Of a stretch of 64,000 bases of DNA, positions 57,666 to 64,000 are shown piece by piece. Where the stretch lies: NCBI GenBank assembly GCA_020444545.1, contig JAHLKT010000001.1, forward strand, positions 62,001 through 126,000. Reading direction: 5' to 3'. Under the pieces are notes generated by a model that had not been told where the DNA came from, made no database searches, and was given only the letters and a program-made list of their open reading frames with translations. This stretch comes from Desulfarculaceae bacterium. GTDB taxonomy: Bacteria > Desulfobacterota > Desulfarculia > Desulfarculales > Desulfarculaceae. The stretch's first letter is position 1; every line of letters starts with the position of its first letter. The position numbers and the translations under genes were made by a program.

Positions 57666-60002
57666 ATGAGCGACGACCCCAAGAACAAGAAAGTCGACGC
57701 CTACGATGAGGAGGCAGCCCTCCAGGATTCGGCTGTCGACAAGGAAAAGCTCGACGAGATAGTCCGCAAGGACGCCGCCGTGGGACGCTCCATGAGCGGT
57801 TTCTGGGCCTGGTTTACCGCCGGCCTGGGCGTGTTCATGGTCCTGTTCTACTTCTACAACGCGGGCATCCTGCCGGTGGACACCCAGTACTTCCTGGGCA
57901 TCTACGTGTTGATCACCTATATCCTGGTGTTCATCAACTACCCCGCCACCACCAAGCGCACCAGCCAGCCGGGATATTACCTGGACAACCTCATACCCTT
58001 CGTGGCGGTGGGCATGTTCGCGTACCTGATGCTGGACATGCTGTTCTTGCAGAACCCCGATGACCCCGGCATCACCTTTAATTTCCTGGTCGTGATCCCC
58101 AGCGTGATCGTGGCGGCCGTCTTCTTCCTGCCTATCAAGCATTGGGGCTGGACCGACCGGGAAAAGCCCATCGCCATGGACCTGGCCCTGGCGGCCATCG
58201 CCGCCTTTGTCATCGGCTACTGGATCACTGAGTACGAGGCCCTGAACTACCGCATGGGCTCCGAGACCCCTCTGGACACCGCGGTGAGCATCGTGGGCAT
58301 CCTGGTGTCCCTGGAGGTGGCCCGCCGGGTGCTGGGCTGGTCCATGACCCTGGTGGGGGTGGCCTTCCTGTGCTATGCCTTCTGGGGCAACCTCCTGGAG
58401 TACATCCCGGTTCTCGACTCCTTCGCCCACACCGGCTTCGCCATGGACCGGGCCATCAACCACATCTATCTGAAGCAGGAGGGCGTGTTCGGCATCATGG
58501 CCTCGGTGCTGGTCACCTACGTCATCCTGTTCATTTTCTTCGGCAGTTTCCTCAAAGCCTCGGGCTGCTCCCGCTTCTTCCTGGACCTCCCCATGGCCCT
58601 GGCGGGCCGCACGGTGGGCGGCCCGGCCAAGGTGGCGGTGATGGCCTCTGGCTTCTTCGGCTCGGTGTCCGGCTCGGCCATCGCCAACACCGTGAGTACC
58701 GGCGCCTTCACCATCCCCCTGATGAAAAAGGCGGGCTTTAGGCCCCACGTGGCCGGGGCCATCGAGCCCAGCGCCTCCATCGGCGGCATGTTCATGCCGC
58801 CCATCATGGGAGCGGGCGGCTTCCTCATGGCCGAGTTCACCGAGATCCCCTATGTGGACATCATGAAGATGGCCATTTTCCCGGCGGCCATCTACTTCCT
58901 CAGCGTGTTCGTGATGGTCCACTTCGAGGCCAAGCGCTATGGCCTGGTGGGCAACAAGGACCCCAACGCCCCCACCGCCTGGGACATCCTCAAGGCGCAG
59001 TGGCTGTTGTCCGCGCCCCTGGTGATCATCGTGGTGCTCATGCTCCTGGGCTACTCCCCGGGCATGGCCGCCTTCTGGGCCACGGTGAGCTGCGTGGCGG
59101 TTTCCTGGACCACCAAGGACAACAAGATGGGCCTCAAGGAGGTGCTGGGGGCCATGATCGAGGGCGCGCGCAACACCCTGATCATCGGGGCCACGGTGGG
59201 GGTCATCGGCATCATCGTGGGCACCATCGCGCTGACCGGCATCGGGCTCAAGTTCAGCCAGATCATCATCGAGCTCTCCAGCGGCTCGCTGCCCATCGCC
59301 ATCCTGCTCATCGGCCTGGCCTCGCTGGTGCTGGGCATGGGTGTGCCGGTCACGGCGGCCTATCTGATCACCGCGGTCTTGGCCGTGGGCGCGGTCAGCG
59401 AGATGATCGCCCAAACCCAGTTCGGCATGAGCTTCCGGGACCTGGAGGTGACTCCCGAGCTGGTTCAGGCGGGCTACGCCTCCTGGGCCCTATTGGCATC
59501 ACACATGATCGTGTATTGGTTCAGCCAGGACTCCAACATCACGCCACCGGTGTGCGTGGCGGCCTACGCCGGAGCGGCCATTGCGGGCTCCGACCCCTGG
59601 AAGACCGGTTGGACCAGTTTCAAGTTCGCCAAGATGCTCTACATCGGGCCTTTCCTCTTCGCTTTCGCACCGGGTTTCCTGCTGGGGGGCGACTGGCATG
59701 ACATTGTGCTGGCCTACATAACCATCACTCTGGGCACCATCGCCTTCGGCTCACTGACCATGGGGTACATGCTTTGCCCCACCACCTGGTACGAGTGGGT
59801 CGTCTTTGCGGCGGCCACCGCCTTGCTGTTCTTCCCGGGCCTCTTGCACTCCTGGACCCCGGTGCCTAAACTGGGGGCCGACTTCATCGGCATAGCCTTG
59901 GTGGCGTTGGTCTACATTTCGCAGAAGGCGCGCATCAAGAAGGACCCGACCCTCACCCTGCCCATTTATGAGCGGCAGAAAATGCAGGAGGCAGCGGCAT
60001 GA
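57666..60002 (+). CDS. TRAP transporter fused DctQM permease
   Basis: A 778-residue integral membrane protein combining the small (DctQ-like) and large (DctM-like) subunits, as is usual for TAXI systems. Roughly the first 220 residues hold four to five helices. From about 230 the large DctM part includes SGFFGSVSGSAIANTVSTGAF and IEPSASIGGMFMPPIMGAGGF, hallmark sodium and substrate-site loops. The ATG at 57666 is used with GAGG 6 bases upstream; a TTG two codons earlier is in frame. Its stop overlaps the usp start (ATGA). Confidence 0.93.
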   Translation: MSDDPKNKKVDAYDEEAALQDSAVDKEKLDEIVRKDAAVGRSMSGFWAWFTAGLGVFMVLFYFYNAGILPVDTQYFLGIYVLITYILVFINYPATTKRTSQPGYYLDNLIPFVAVGMFAYLMLDMLFLQNPDDPGITFNFLVVIPSVIVAAVFFLPIKHWGWTDREKPIAMDLALAAIAAFVIGYWITEYEALNYRMGSETPLDTAVSIVGILVSLEVARRVLGWSMTLVGVAFLCYAFWGNLLEYIPVLDSFAHTGFAMDRAINHIYLKQEGVFGIMASVLVTYVILFIFFGSFLKASGCSRFFLDLPMALAGRTVGGPAKVAVMASGFFGSVSGSAIANTVSTGAFTIPLMKKAGFRPHVAGAIEPSASIGGMFMPPIMGAGGFLMAEFTEIPYVDIMKMAIFPAAIYFLSVFVMVHFEAKRYGLVGNKDPNAPTAWDILKAQWLLSAPLVIIVVLMLLGYSPGMAAFWATVSCVAVSWTTKDNKMGLKEVLGAMIEGARNTLIIGATVGVIGIIVGTIALTGIGLKFSQIIIELSSGSLPIAILLIGLASLVLGMGVPVTAAYLITAVLAVGAVSEMIAQTQFGMSFRDLEVTPELVQAGYASWALLASHMIVYWFSQDSNITPPVCVAAYAGAAIAGSDPWKTGWTSFKFAKMLYIGPFLFAFAPGFLLGGDWHDIVLAYITITLGTIAFGSLTMGYMLCPTTWYEWVVFAAATALLFFPGLLHSWTPVPKLGADFIGIALVALVYISQKARIKKDPTLTLPIYERQKMQEAAA

Positions 60003-60478
60003 GCCTGACCCCCATCAAAAAAGTGCTGTGCGCCGTCGACTTCTCGGACTACTCCGCCGACGTGGTCAGCGACGCCTTCACCCTGTGCGACAACCATGGG
60101 GCCGAGCTCTTGTTGGTCAACGTGGTCAACGAGCGCAACTACGAGGAGCTGGAGCGCCTGGCCGGCCGCTTCGAGATGCTCGACGGGGTGGCCGGGCGGG
60201 CCATCAGCGACAAGGAGGAGCAGCGGGCCAAGCGGGTGCGCGAGATTCTGGGCGCGGCCCAGGACCAGGGCCTGCCCCTGGACTCGGTAACCCACTCCTC
60301 GCGCATCGCGGTGGGCTTGCCCTACGAGCGCATCCTGGAGGTGGCCGAGGAGTTCGGCGCGGACCTGATCATCATGGGCGCCAAGGGGCGCGGCTCCCTG
60401 GCCAAGGCCCTGCGCTTCGGCTCCACGGCGGAGAAGGTCTTTCGCCGGGCCCAGTGCCGGGTGATGTTCGTGCGCTAG
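59999..60478 (+). CDS. Universal stress protein, UspA family
   Basis: A 159-residue UspA-fold protein. It opens IKKVLCAVDFSDYSADVVSDA and has the ATP-binding end IIMGAKGRGSLAKALRFGST followed by AEKVFRRAQCRVMFV. It overlaps the permease gene by four bases and is part of the transporter operon. Universal stress proteins tied to TRAP permeases, such as TeaD with TeaABC, regulate transport by ATP-dependent binding; a similar role is inferred here. Confidence 0.92.
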   Translation: MSLTPIKKVLCAVDFSDYSADVVSDAFTLCDNHGAELLLVNVVNERNYEELERLAGRFEMLDGVAGRAISDKEEQRAKRVREILGAAQDQGLPLDSVTHSSRIAVGLPYERILEVAEEFGADLIIMGAKGRGSLAKALRFGSTAEKVFRRAQCRVMFVR

Positions 60479-60500
60479 GCGCGGCCAAACCAAAACAAAC

Positions 60501-60532
60501 AGGGGCTCTCCTTCGGGAGGGCCCCTCTTTTT
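60501..60532 (+). terminator. Terminator of the TRAP-usp operon
   Basis: AGGGGCTCTCC pairs with GGAGGGCCCCT (one mismatch) around a TTCG loop, followed by CTTTTT. The minus strand has GTTTGTTTTGG after the stem, so it may also end the converging gene. Confidence 0.9.
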
Positions 60533-60569
60533 GCCTGCTGCTTGCACGGCGGTGGATTGGCGCCTTGGC

Positions 60570-61088
60570 TCAGTCCAGGTCCAGGATGTGCTGGTCCTTG
60601 TAGTAGGGCTTGCGGCGGTAGGCAGTTATCCGGTTGAGCTTGGTAATGAGCTGGGCCAGCTTCTTGGCGCTGTCCAGGATGTTGCTCAGGTACTTGTGCA
60701 GCTTGGAGTCTTCCGGCACATCGAGAAGGGCCATCTCGGCGGCCCCCATGATCACCTGAAGGGGCTGGTTGAACTCGTGGCTCACCGTCCCCGCCGTCTC
60801 CAGGACCACCTTCAGGCGCTCCGCTTCCAGCCGCCGGGCATACTCCCGGGACGACTCCCGCCAGCGGCGAACCGCGAAGGCCCCGAAGGCCAAGGACAGG
60901 ATGGCCAAGAGAACCACCACCTCGTCCAGTTCGTAGTCCTCGTAGTGGTGCACCGTGTCCACCAGCCACTCGAAAACGTCCAGCCGGGAGGAGACCCAAA
61001 ACACCACGCCCGCAATGAGCAGGATGACCAGCAGCTCCCGCATGGGATGGGAGGACGGCGACTTGGGGTTTTGCTCAGGGGCAGACAT
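60570..61088 (-). CDS. Membrane-bound DHp-only protein lacking a kinase ATPase domain
   Basis: A 172-residue protein with two membrane helices (about 17-34, RELLVILLIAGVVFWV, and 56-74, EVVVLLAILSLAFGAFAV) and a short coil. A HisKA/DHp helix pair follows with H104 in VSHEFNQPLQVIMGAAEMAL. The chain ends just after AYRRKPYYKDQHILDLD, without any HATPase motif. AGAGG precedes the ATG. The DHp and the ending (KPY....ILDL) match the end of the protein at 35936-37129. It is convergent with usp. A truncated kinase is possible, but no ATPase remnant is seen downstream. Confidence 0.82.
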   Translation of the reverse strand: MSAPEQNPKSPSSHPMRELLVILLIAGVVFWVSSRLDVFEWLVDTVHHYEDYELDEVVVLLAILSLAFGAFAVRRWRESSREYARRLEAERLKVVLETAGTVSHEFNQPLQVIMGAAEMALLDVPEDSKLHKYLSNILDSAKKLAQLITKLNRITAYRRKPYYKDQHILDLD

Positions 61089-61165
61089 TCCACGGCCTCT
61101 GCAAGGGTTGGAAAAAGGTTCTGCGAGCCCCGCGGGGGCTTCTCCTATTCAAATTGTAGCTTATT

Positions 61166-61936
61166 CTAAATCTCGAATACCAAGCTGGGCTGGTCCTGAT
61201 CCGCAGCGGCCAGGCCGGGGGCGTGCCCGCCCGGGGCCAGGGCGGCCTTGGCGGCGGCCTCGGCCAGGTGGGGCAGGTTGTTCTGCTGGGAGATGTGGGC
61301 CAGGAGCACCTGCTTGAGCCCCGCGTGGCAAAGCTCGGCCAGAAGCCCGGCCCCTTCCTGGTTGGACAAATGCCCCTGCGGCCCGCGCACCCGCTGCTTC
61401 AGCCAGGGCGGATAGGAGCCCGAGGACAGCATCTCGGGGTCGTGGTTGTGCTCCAGGATGAGGCCGCCGCAGCCGCCCAGGCGCTGGGTCACCAGACCGG
61501 TGACCTTCCCCAAGTCGGTGCACACCCCCAGGCGGGCCGCTCCCGCGCTGATCACCAGGCCCACCGGGTCCACCGCGTCGTGGGACACGGTGAAGGGATG
61601 CACCTCCAAGCCGTTGAGGCTGAAGGTGGAGCCCGCCTCCATGGGCTGGTGGCGCGTCCCCTTCCTGTCCTTGGTGGCCGCCCAGGTGGCCGGGGTGGCC
61701 ACGGCCACGGCGTTCAGGCGCTTGGCCAAAACCCGCAGGCCCCGGATGTGGTCGCCGTGCTCGTGGGTGATGAGAATGGCTTTGATTTTGTGGGAGGGCA
61801 GGCCGCGCGCCTCCAGGCGGAGGATGGTCTGCTTGGCGCTGAGCCCGCAGTCGATGAGCAGGGCGCTCTCCCCGGCGGACACGTAGATGCAGTTGCCCTT
61901 GGAGCCGCTGGCCAGGGAGCAGAAGGTGAGCCCCAT
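61166..61936 (-). CDS. Metallo-beta-lactamase fold hydrolase (YycJ/WalJ-like)
   Basis: A 256-residue MBL-fold protein. It begins MGLTFCSLASGSKGNCIYVS, as in YycJ-like proteins, followed by LLIDCGLSAKQTILRL and the metal-binding motif ITHEHGDHIRGL. Further ligands lie in FTVSHDAVDPVG, VCTDLGKVT and LEHNHDPEML. Family members are putative 5'-3' exonucleases or phosphodiesterases. The ATG at 61936 fits the family N-terminus and lies one base after the dut stop codon, so the genes are coupled. Confidence 0.9.
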   Translation of the reverse strand: MGLTFCSLASGSKGNCIYVSAGESALLIDCGLSAKQTILRLEARGLPSHKIKAILITHEHGDHIRGLRVLAKRLNAVAVATPATWAATKDRKGTRHQPMEAGSTFSLNGLEVHPFTVSHDAVDPVGLVISAGAARLGVCTDLGKVTGLVTQRLGGCGGLILEHNHDPEMLSSGSYPPWLKQRVRGPQGHLSNQEGAGLLAELCHAGLKQVLLAHISQQNNLPHLAEAAAKAALAPGGHAPGLAAADQDQPSLVFEI

Positions 61937-61937
61937 A

Positions 61938-62384
61938 TTATCCCGTGCTGCCGAAGCCGCCCTCGCCCCGTTGGGTGTCGGGCAGCTCGCCGGCCTCGGC
62001 CAGCTCGGCCTGCACCACCGGCGCGATGACCAACTGGGCGATGCGGTCACCCCGCTGAAGCACCACGGCTTCGGGGCCCAGGTTGACCAGGCCCACCTTG
62101 ACCTCGCCGCGATAGTCCGCGTCGATGGTGCCCGGCGCGTTGACCACGGTGAGGCCCTTTTTGATGGCCAGGCCGGAGCGGGGCCGCACCTGTCCCTCAT
62201 AGCCCGCCGGTATGGCCAGGGCCAGGCCGGTGGGCACCATCACGATGTCGCGGGGATCGATGGTCAGGGGCTCGTCCAGGGCGGCGGGCAGGTCCAGGCC
62301 GGCGGCCAGCTCGCTCTCGTAGGCCGGGAGCTTGAGCCCCTCGCCGTGAGGCAGCCGCTTGACCAAGACCTTGGGGCGGCTCAT
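61938..62384 (-). CDS. dut: dUTP diphosphatase (dUTPase)
   Basis: A 148-residue trimeric dUTPase that hydrolyses dUTP to dUMP and pyrophosphate. Motif 1 is [13 protein letters not shown], motif 2 RPRSGLAIK, motif 3 [19 protein letters not shown], motif 4 [11 protein letters not shown], and the Gly-rich motif 5 is [10 protein letters not shown]. The ATG at 62384 overlaps the stop of the M16 peptidase gene (ATGA). Confidence 0.96.
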   Translation of the reverse strand: MSRPKVLVKRLPHGEGLKLPAYESELAAGLDLPAALDEPLTIDPRDIVMVPTGLALAIPAGYEGQVRPRSGLAIKKGLTVVNAPGTIDADYRGEVKVGLVNLGPEAVVLQRGDRIAQLVIAPVVQAELAEAGELPDTQRGEGGFGSTG

Positions 62385-63634
62385 GCCCCGGCCTCCGCGG
62401 CCAGGCCATCGGCGTCGGCCGGGCCCAAAACGGTGATACCCAGTTTGGTGGGGTCCAGGCACTGGGCCGCGATGCGGGTGAGGTCGTCCACCGTCACCGC
62501 CTCGATGTTGGCCACCACCTCTTCCATGGGAACCTCGCGGCCGAAGTTGTATTCGCTGCGGGCCAGGCGGGACATGCGGCTGTCCGAGTTCTCGGCGGCC
62601 AGGAGGATGGAGCCCTTGGTGTGCTCCTTGGCGTGGGCCAGCTCCTCCTCGCCCACCGGCTCCACGGCCAGGCGGGCCATCTCGTCCTTGACCACCTTGA
62701 GCGCCTCGGGCGAGCGGCCCGGGGCCACGCCCAAATAGACCCCGAAGAGCCCGGCGTCGCTGTAGGAACTGAGATAGCTGTACACCGCGTAGGCCAGGCC
62801 GCGCTTCTCGCGCACCTCCTGGAACAGCCGCGAGCTCATGTTGCCGCCCAGGATCACATTGAGCAGAGCGGCGGCGAAACGGTCCGGGTCCACCACCGAG
62901 GGGCCGGGAGCCCCCATGGCCACGTGCACCTGCTCGCTGTCGCGCTGGTGCACCCACAGGCCGGGCCGGGGCTCGGGCGGCTGGCGGTGGTTGCGCCCTT
63001 CGCCCATGGGCAGGCCCGAAAGGGCCGGGGCCAACAGATCCAGCAGACGCTCGTGCTCCAGGTCGCCGACGGCCGAGACCACCAGCTTGGAGGGCACGTA
63101 AGAGGTGGCCAGATAGTCCACCAGGTCCTCGCGGCTCACCGCGCTCACGCTCTCGGTGGTGCCCAGCACCGGCCGCCCCAGGGGGTGGCCGGGCAGGAAG
63201 TCCTGGCCGAACATGACGTGCACCAGCTCGTCGGGGGTATCCTCCACCGCGCAGATCTCCTGCATGATCACCTGGCGCTCGCGCTCCAGCTCGGCGGCCG
63301 GGTAGGCCGGGAACAGGAAGATGTCGGTGAGCAGGTCGGCGATCTCGGGCAGAAGCTCGGCCAGGGTGCGGGCGTGGAAGCAGGTCACTTCCTTGGAGGT
63401 GAAGGCGTTGGCCATGCCCCCCATGCGGTCCAGCTCACGGGCAATGGCCAGGGCATCGCGCTTGGCGGTGCCCTTGAAGGCCATGTGCTCGATGAAGTGG
63501 CTGATGCCGCCTTGGGTCGGCTCCTCGTCGCGGGAGCCGACCTCCATCCACAAGCCCGCGGTCACCGAGTAGGCGTGTTCCAGCCTCTCGGTGACAACGC
63601 GGACTCCGTTATCCAGTGTGGTTTTGTTGATCAC
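62381..63634 (-). CDS. M16 family zinc peptidase
   Basis: A 417-residue pitrilysin-like peptidase related to processing peptidases (YmxG/PqqF type). The inverted zinc motif is [11 protein letters not shown] (HxxEH, about 46-50), with the downstream Glu in [18 protein letters not shown]. The C-terminal homologous domain includes [27 protein letters not shown]. It starts 8 bases after the pnp stop. The order pnp-M16 peptidase-dut is common across many bacteria, and its specific substrate is not known. Confidence 0.94.
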   Translation of the reverse strand: MINKTTLDNGVRVVTERLEHAYSVTAGLWMEVGSRDEEPTQGGISHFIEHMAFKGTAKRDALAIARELDRMGGMANAFTSKEVTCFHARTLAELLPEIADLLTDIFLFPAYPAAELERERQVIMQEICAVEDTPDELVHVMFGQDFLPGHPLGRPVLGTTESVSAVSREDLVDYLATSYVPSKLVVSAVGDLEHERLLDLLAPALSGLPMGEGRNHRQPPEPRPGLWVHQRDSEQVHVAMGAPGPSVVDPDRFAAALLNVILGGNMSSRLFQEVREKRGLAYAVYSYLSSYSDAGLFGVYLGVAPGRSPEALKVVKDEMARLAVEPVGEEELAHAKEHTKGSILLAAENSDSRMSRLARSEYNFGREVPMEEVVANIEAVTVDDLTRIAAQCLDPTKLGITVLGPADADGLAAEAGA

Positions 63635-63642
63635 AGTTGCCT

Positions 63643-64000
63643 TTAGTCGCGCCTGGGACGGCTGGCGCCTCGGGGAGGACGGCCGCCGCTCGGACGGTCG
63701 TTTTGCACCTCGCCACCCTCGGGAGGCGGCAGCAGGGCCTTGCGGCTCAGGCGCACCTTGCCGCGGTCGTCCACGCCCAGCACCTTCACCTTGACCTTGT
63801 CGCCTTCCTTGAGCACGTCGGTGACCGCGCGCACGCGGGTGTGGTCCAGCTCGGAGATGTGCACCAGGCCGTCGCGGCCGGGAAGGATCTCCACGAACGC
63901 GCCGAAGTCCATGATCTTGACCACGGTGCCTTCGTACACCGCGCCGGCCTCCACCTCCTGGGTGAGGTCCTTGATCATGGCCAGGGCCTTCTTGCCGGCC
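63643..64000 (-). CDS. pnp: Polyribonucleotide nucleotidyltransferase (C-terminal part, cut by window)
   Basis: The last 118 residues of PNPase, continuing beyond the right edge. Visible are the end of the KH region ([19 protein letters not shown]) and the S1 RNA-binding domain with [30 protein letters not shown] and [21 protein letters not shown] basic, Gly/Arg/Pro-rich tail follows ([14 protein letters not shown]). The enzyme degrades RNA 3' to 5' by phosphorolysis. Its M16, dut and MBL neighbours follow in a tight operon. Confidence 0.94.
   Translation of the reverse strand, partial: AGKKALAMIKDLTQEVEAGAVYEGTVVKIMDFGAFVEILPGRDGLVHISELDHTRVRAVTDVLKEGDKVKVKVLGVDDRGKVRLSRKALLPPPEGGEVQNDRPSGGRPPRGASRPRRD

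Noticed and set aside
56562-59414. Minus-strand open frame of about 950 codons opposite the TRAP genes
   Set aside because: Antisense artefact; the plus strand encodes a complete TAXI receptor and permease with correct starts.
61126-61140. Small hairpin AGCCCC/GGGGCT between the MBL gene and the DHp-only gene as a terminator
   Set aside because: Short stem, and the T-run is about nine bases away; left uncalled.

Overview
The window is 64 kb of a high-GC bacterial chromosome, almost entirely coding, with short gaps and many genes overlapping at ATGA. Gene content points to a strictly anaerobic, Gram-negative Desulfobacterota (former Deltaproteobacteria), perhaps near the Desulfarculus lineage. 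The basis is a benzoyl-CoA-degradation gene trio, a DsrP-type membrane quinol oxidoreductase, BamD, a Lon with its own promoter, TAXI-TRAP transport, DUF2333/DUF1178 proteins and a PEP-CTERM protein. This placement is inference; there is no rRNA, and I recognised no tRNA, CRISPR array, phage or insertion sequence.

Layout. 1-3.0 kb: had-oah-dch, the lower benzoyl-CoA pathway, with the first gene cut by the window edge. 3.0-6.5 kb: a secreted protein and a copper chaperone/CopA ATPase pair. 6.5-12.4 kb: small accessory genes (YitT, TetR, DsrP plus a small membrane partner, a thioesterase, DUF2239), with three copies of an unfamiliar hairpin-rich dispersed repeat. 12.4-19.9 kb (minus strand): a housekeeping operon yqeY-mutS2-dnaG-rpoD with two small trailing genes. 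20.0-28.0 kb: AcuC-like deacetylase, YkgJ, isocitrate dehydrogenase, ComF, signal peptidase, heptose-1-P adenylyltransferase, DUF2333 and NAD synthetase; the last has a large ERIC-like structured element in its leader.

28.1-34.3 kb is the best-resolved regulatory unit: a sigma54 enhancer-binding protein (GAF-AAA-Fis HTH), then porin-amtB-glnK, then glnA. Sigma54 -24/-12 promoters precede the porin gene and glnA. A 12-bp palindrome TACC-N4-GGTA occurs upstream of all three transcription units, at enhancer-like distance from both sigma54 promoters and over a possible promoter of the regulator itself. The PII protein has Gln instead of Tyr at the uridylylation position, and the glutamine synthetase is the alpha type without the adenylylation site. 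The nitrogen circuit may therefore rely on the activator and on feedback rather than on covalent modification.

34.3-42.9 kb: TrmI, DUF1178, a small Cys-rich protein, an unusual sensor protein that ends after the DHp (HisKA) domain with no ATPase domain, and the cinA-thpR-recA-alaS operon. 43-46.6 kb: trxA-trxB-bamD (minus) and radA (plus). 46.6-49.2 kb: exported proteins, including a matrixin-like lipoprotein protease and a PEP-CTERM protein. 49.3-52.9 kb: lon-larC. 53-60.5 kb: a NarX/NarL-like two-component pair, a TAXI-TRAP transporter and a universal stress protein. 60.6-61.1 kb: a second DHp-only protein, clearly homologous to the one at 36 kb. 61.2-64 kb (minus): pnp (cut), M16 peptidase, dut and a metallo-beta-lactamase-fold hydrolase.

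The most notable candidates for undescribed biology are the pair of ATPase-less DHp proteins with a shared C-terminal signature, the TACC-N4-GGTA nitrogen regulon, and the three-hairpin dispersed repeat.
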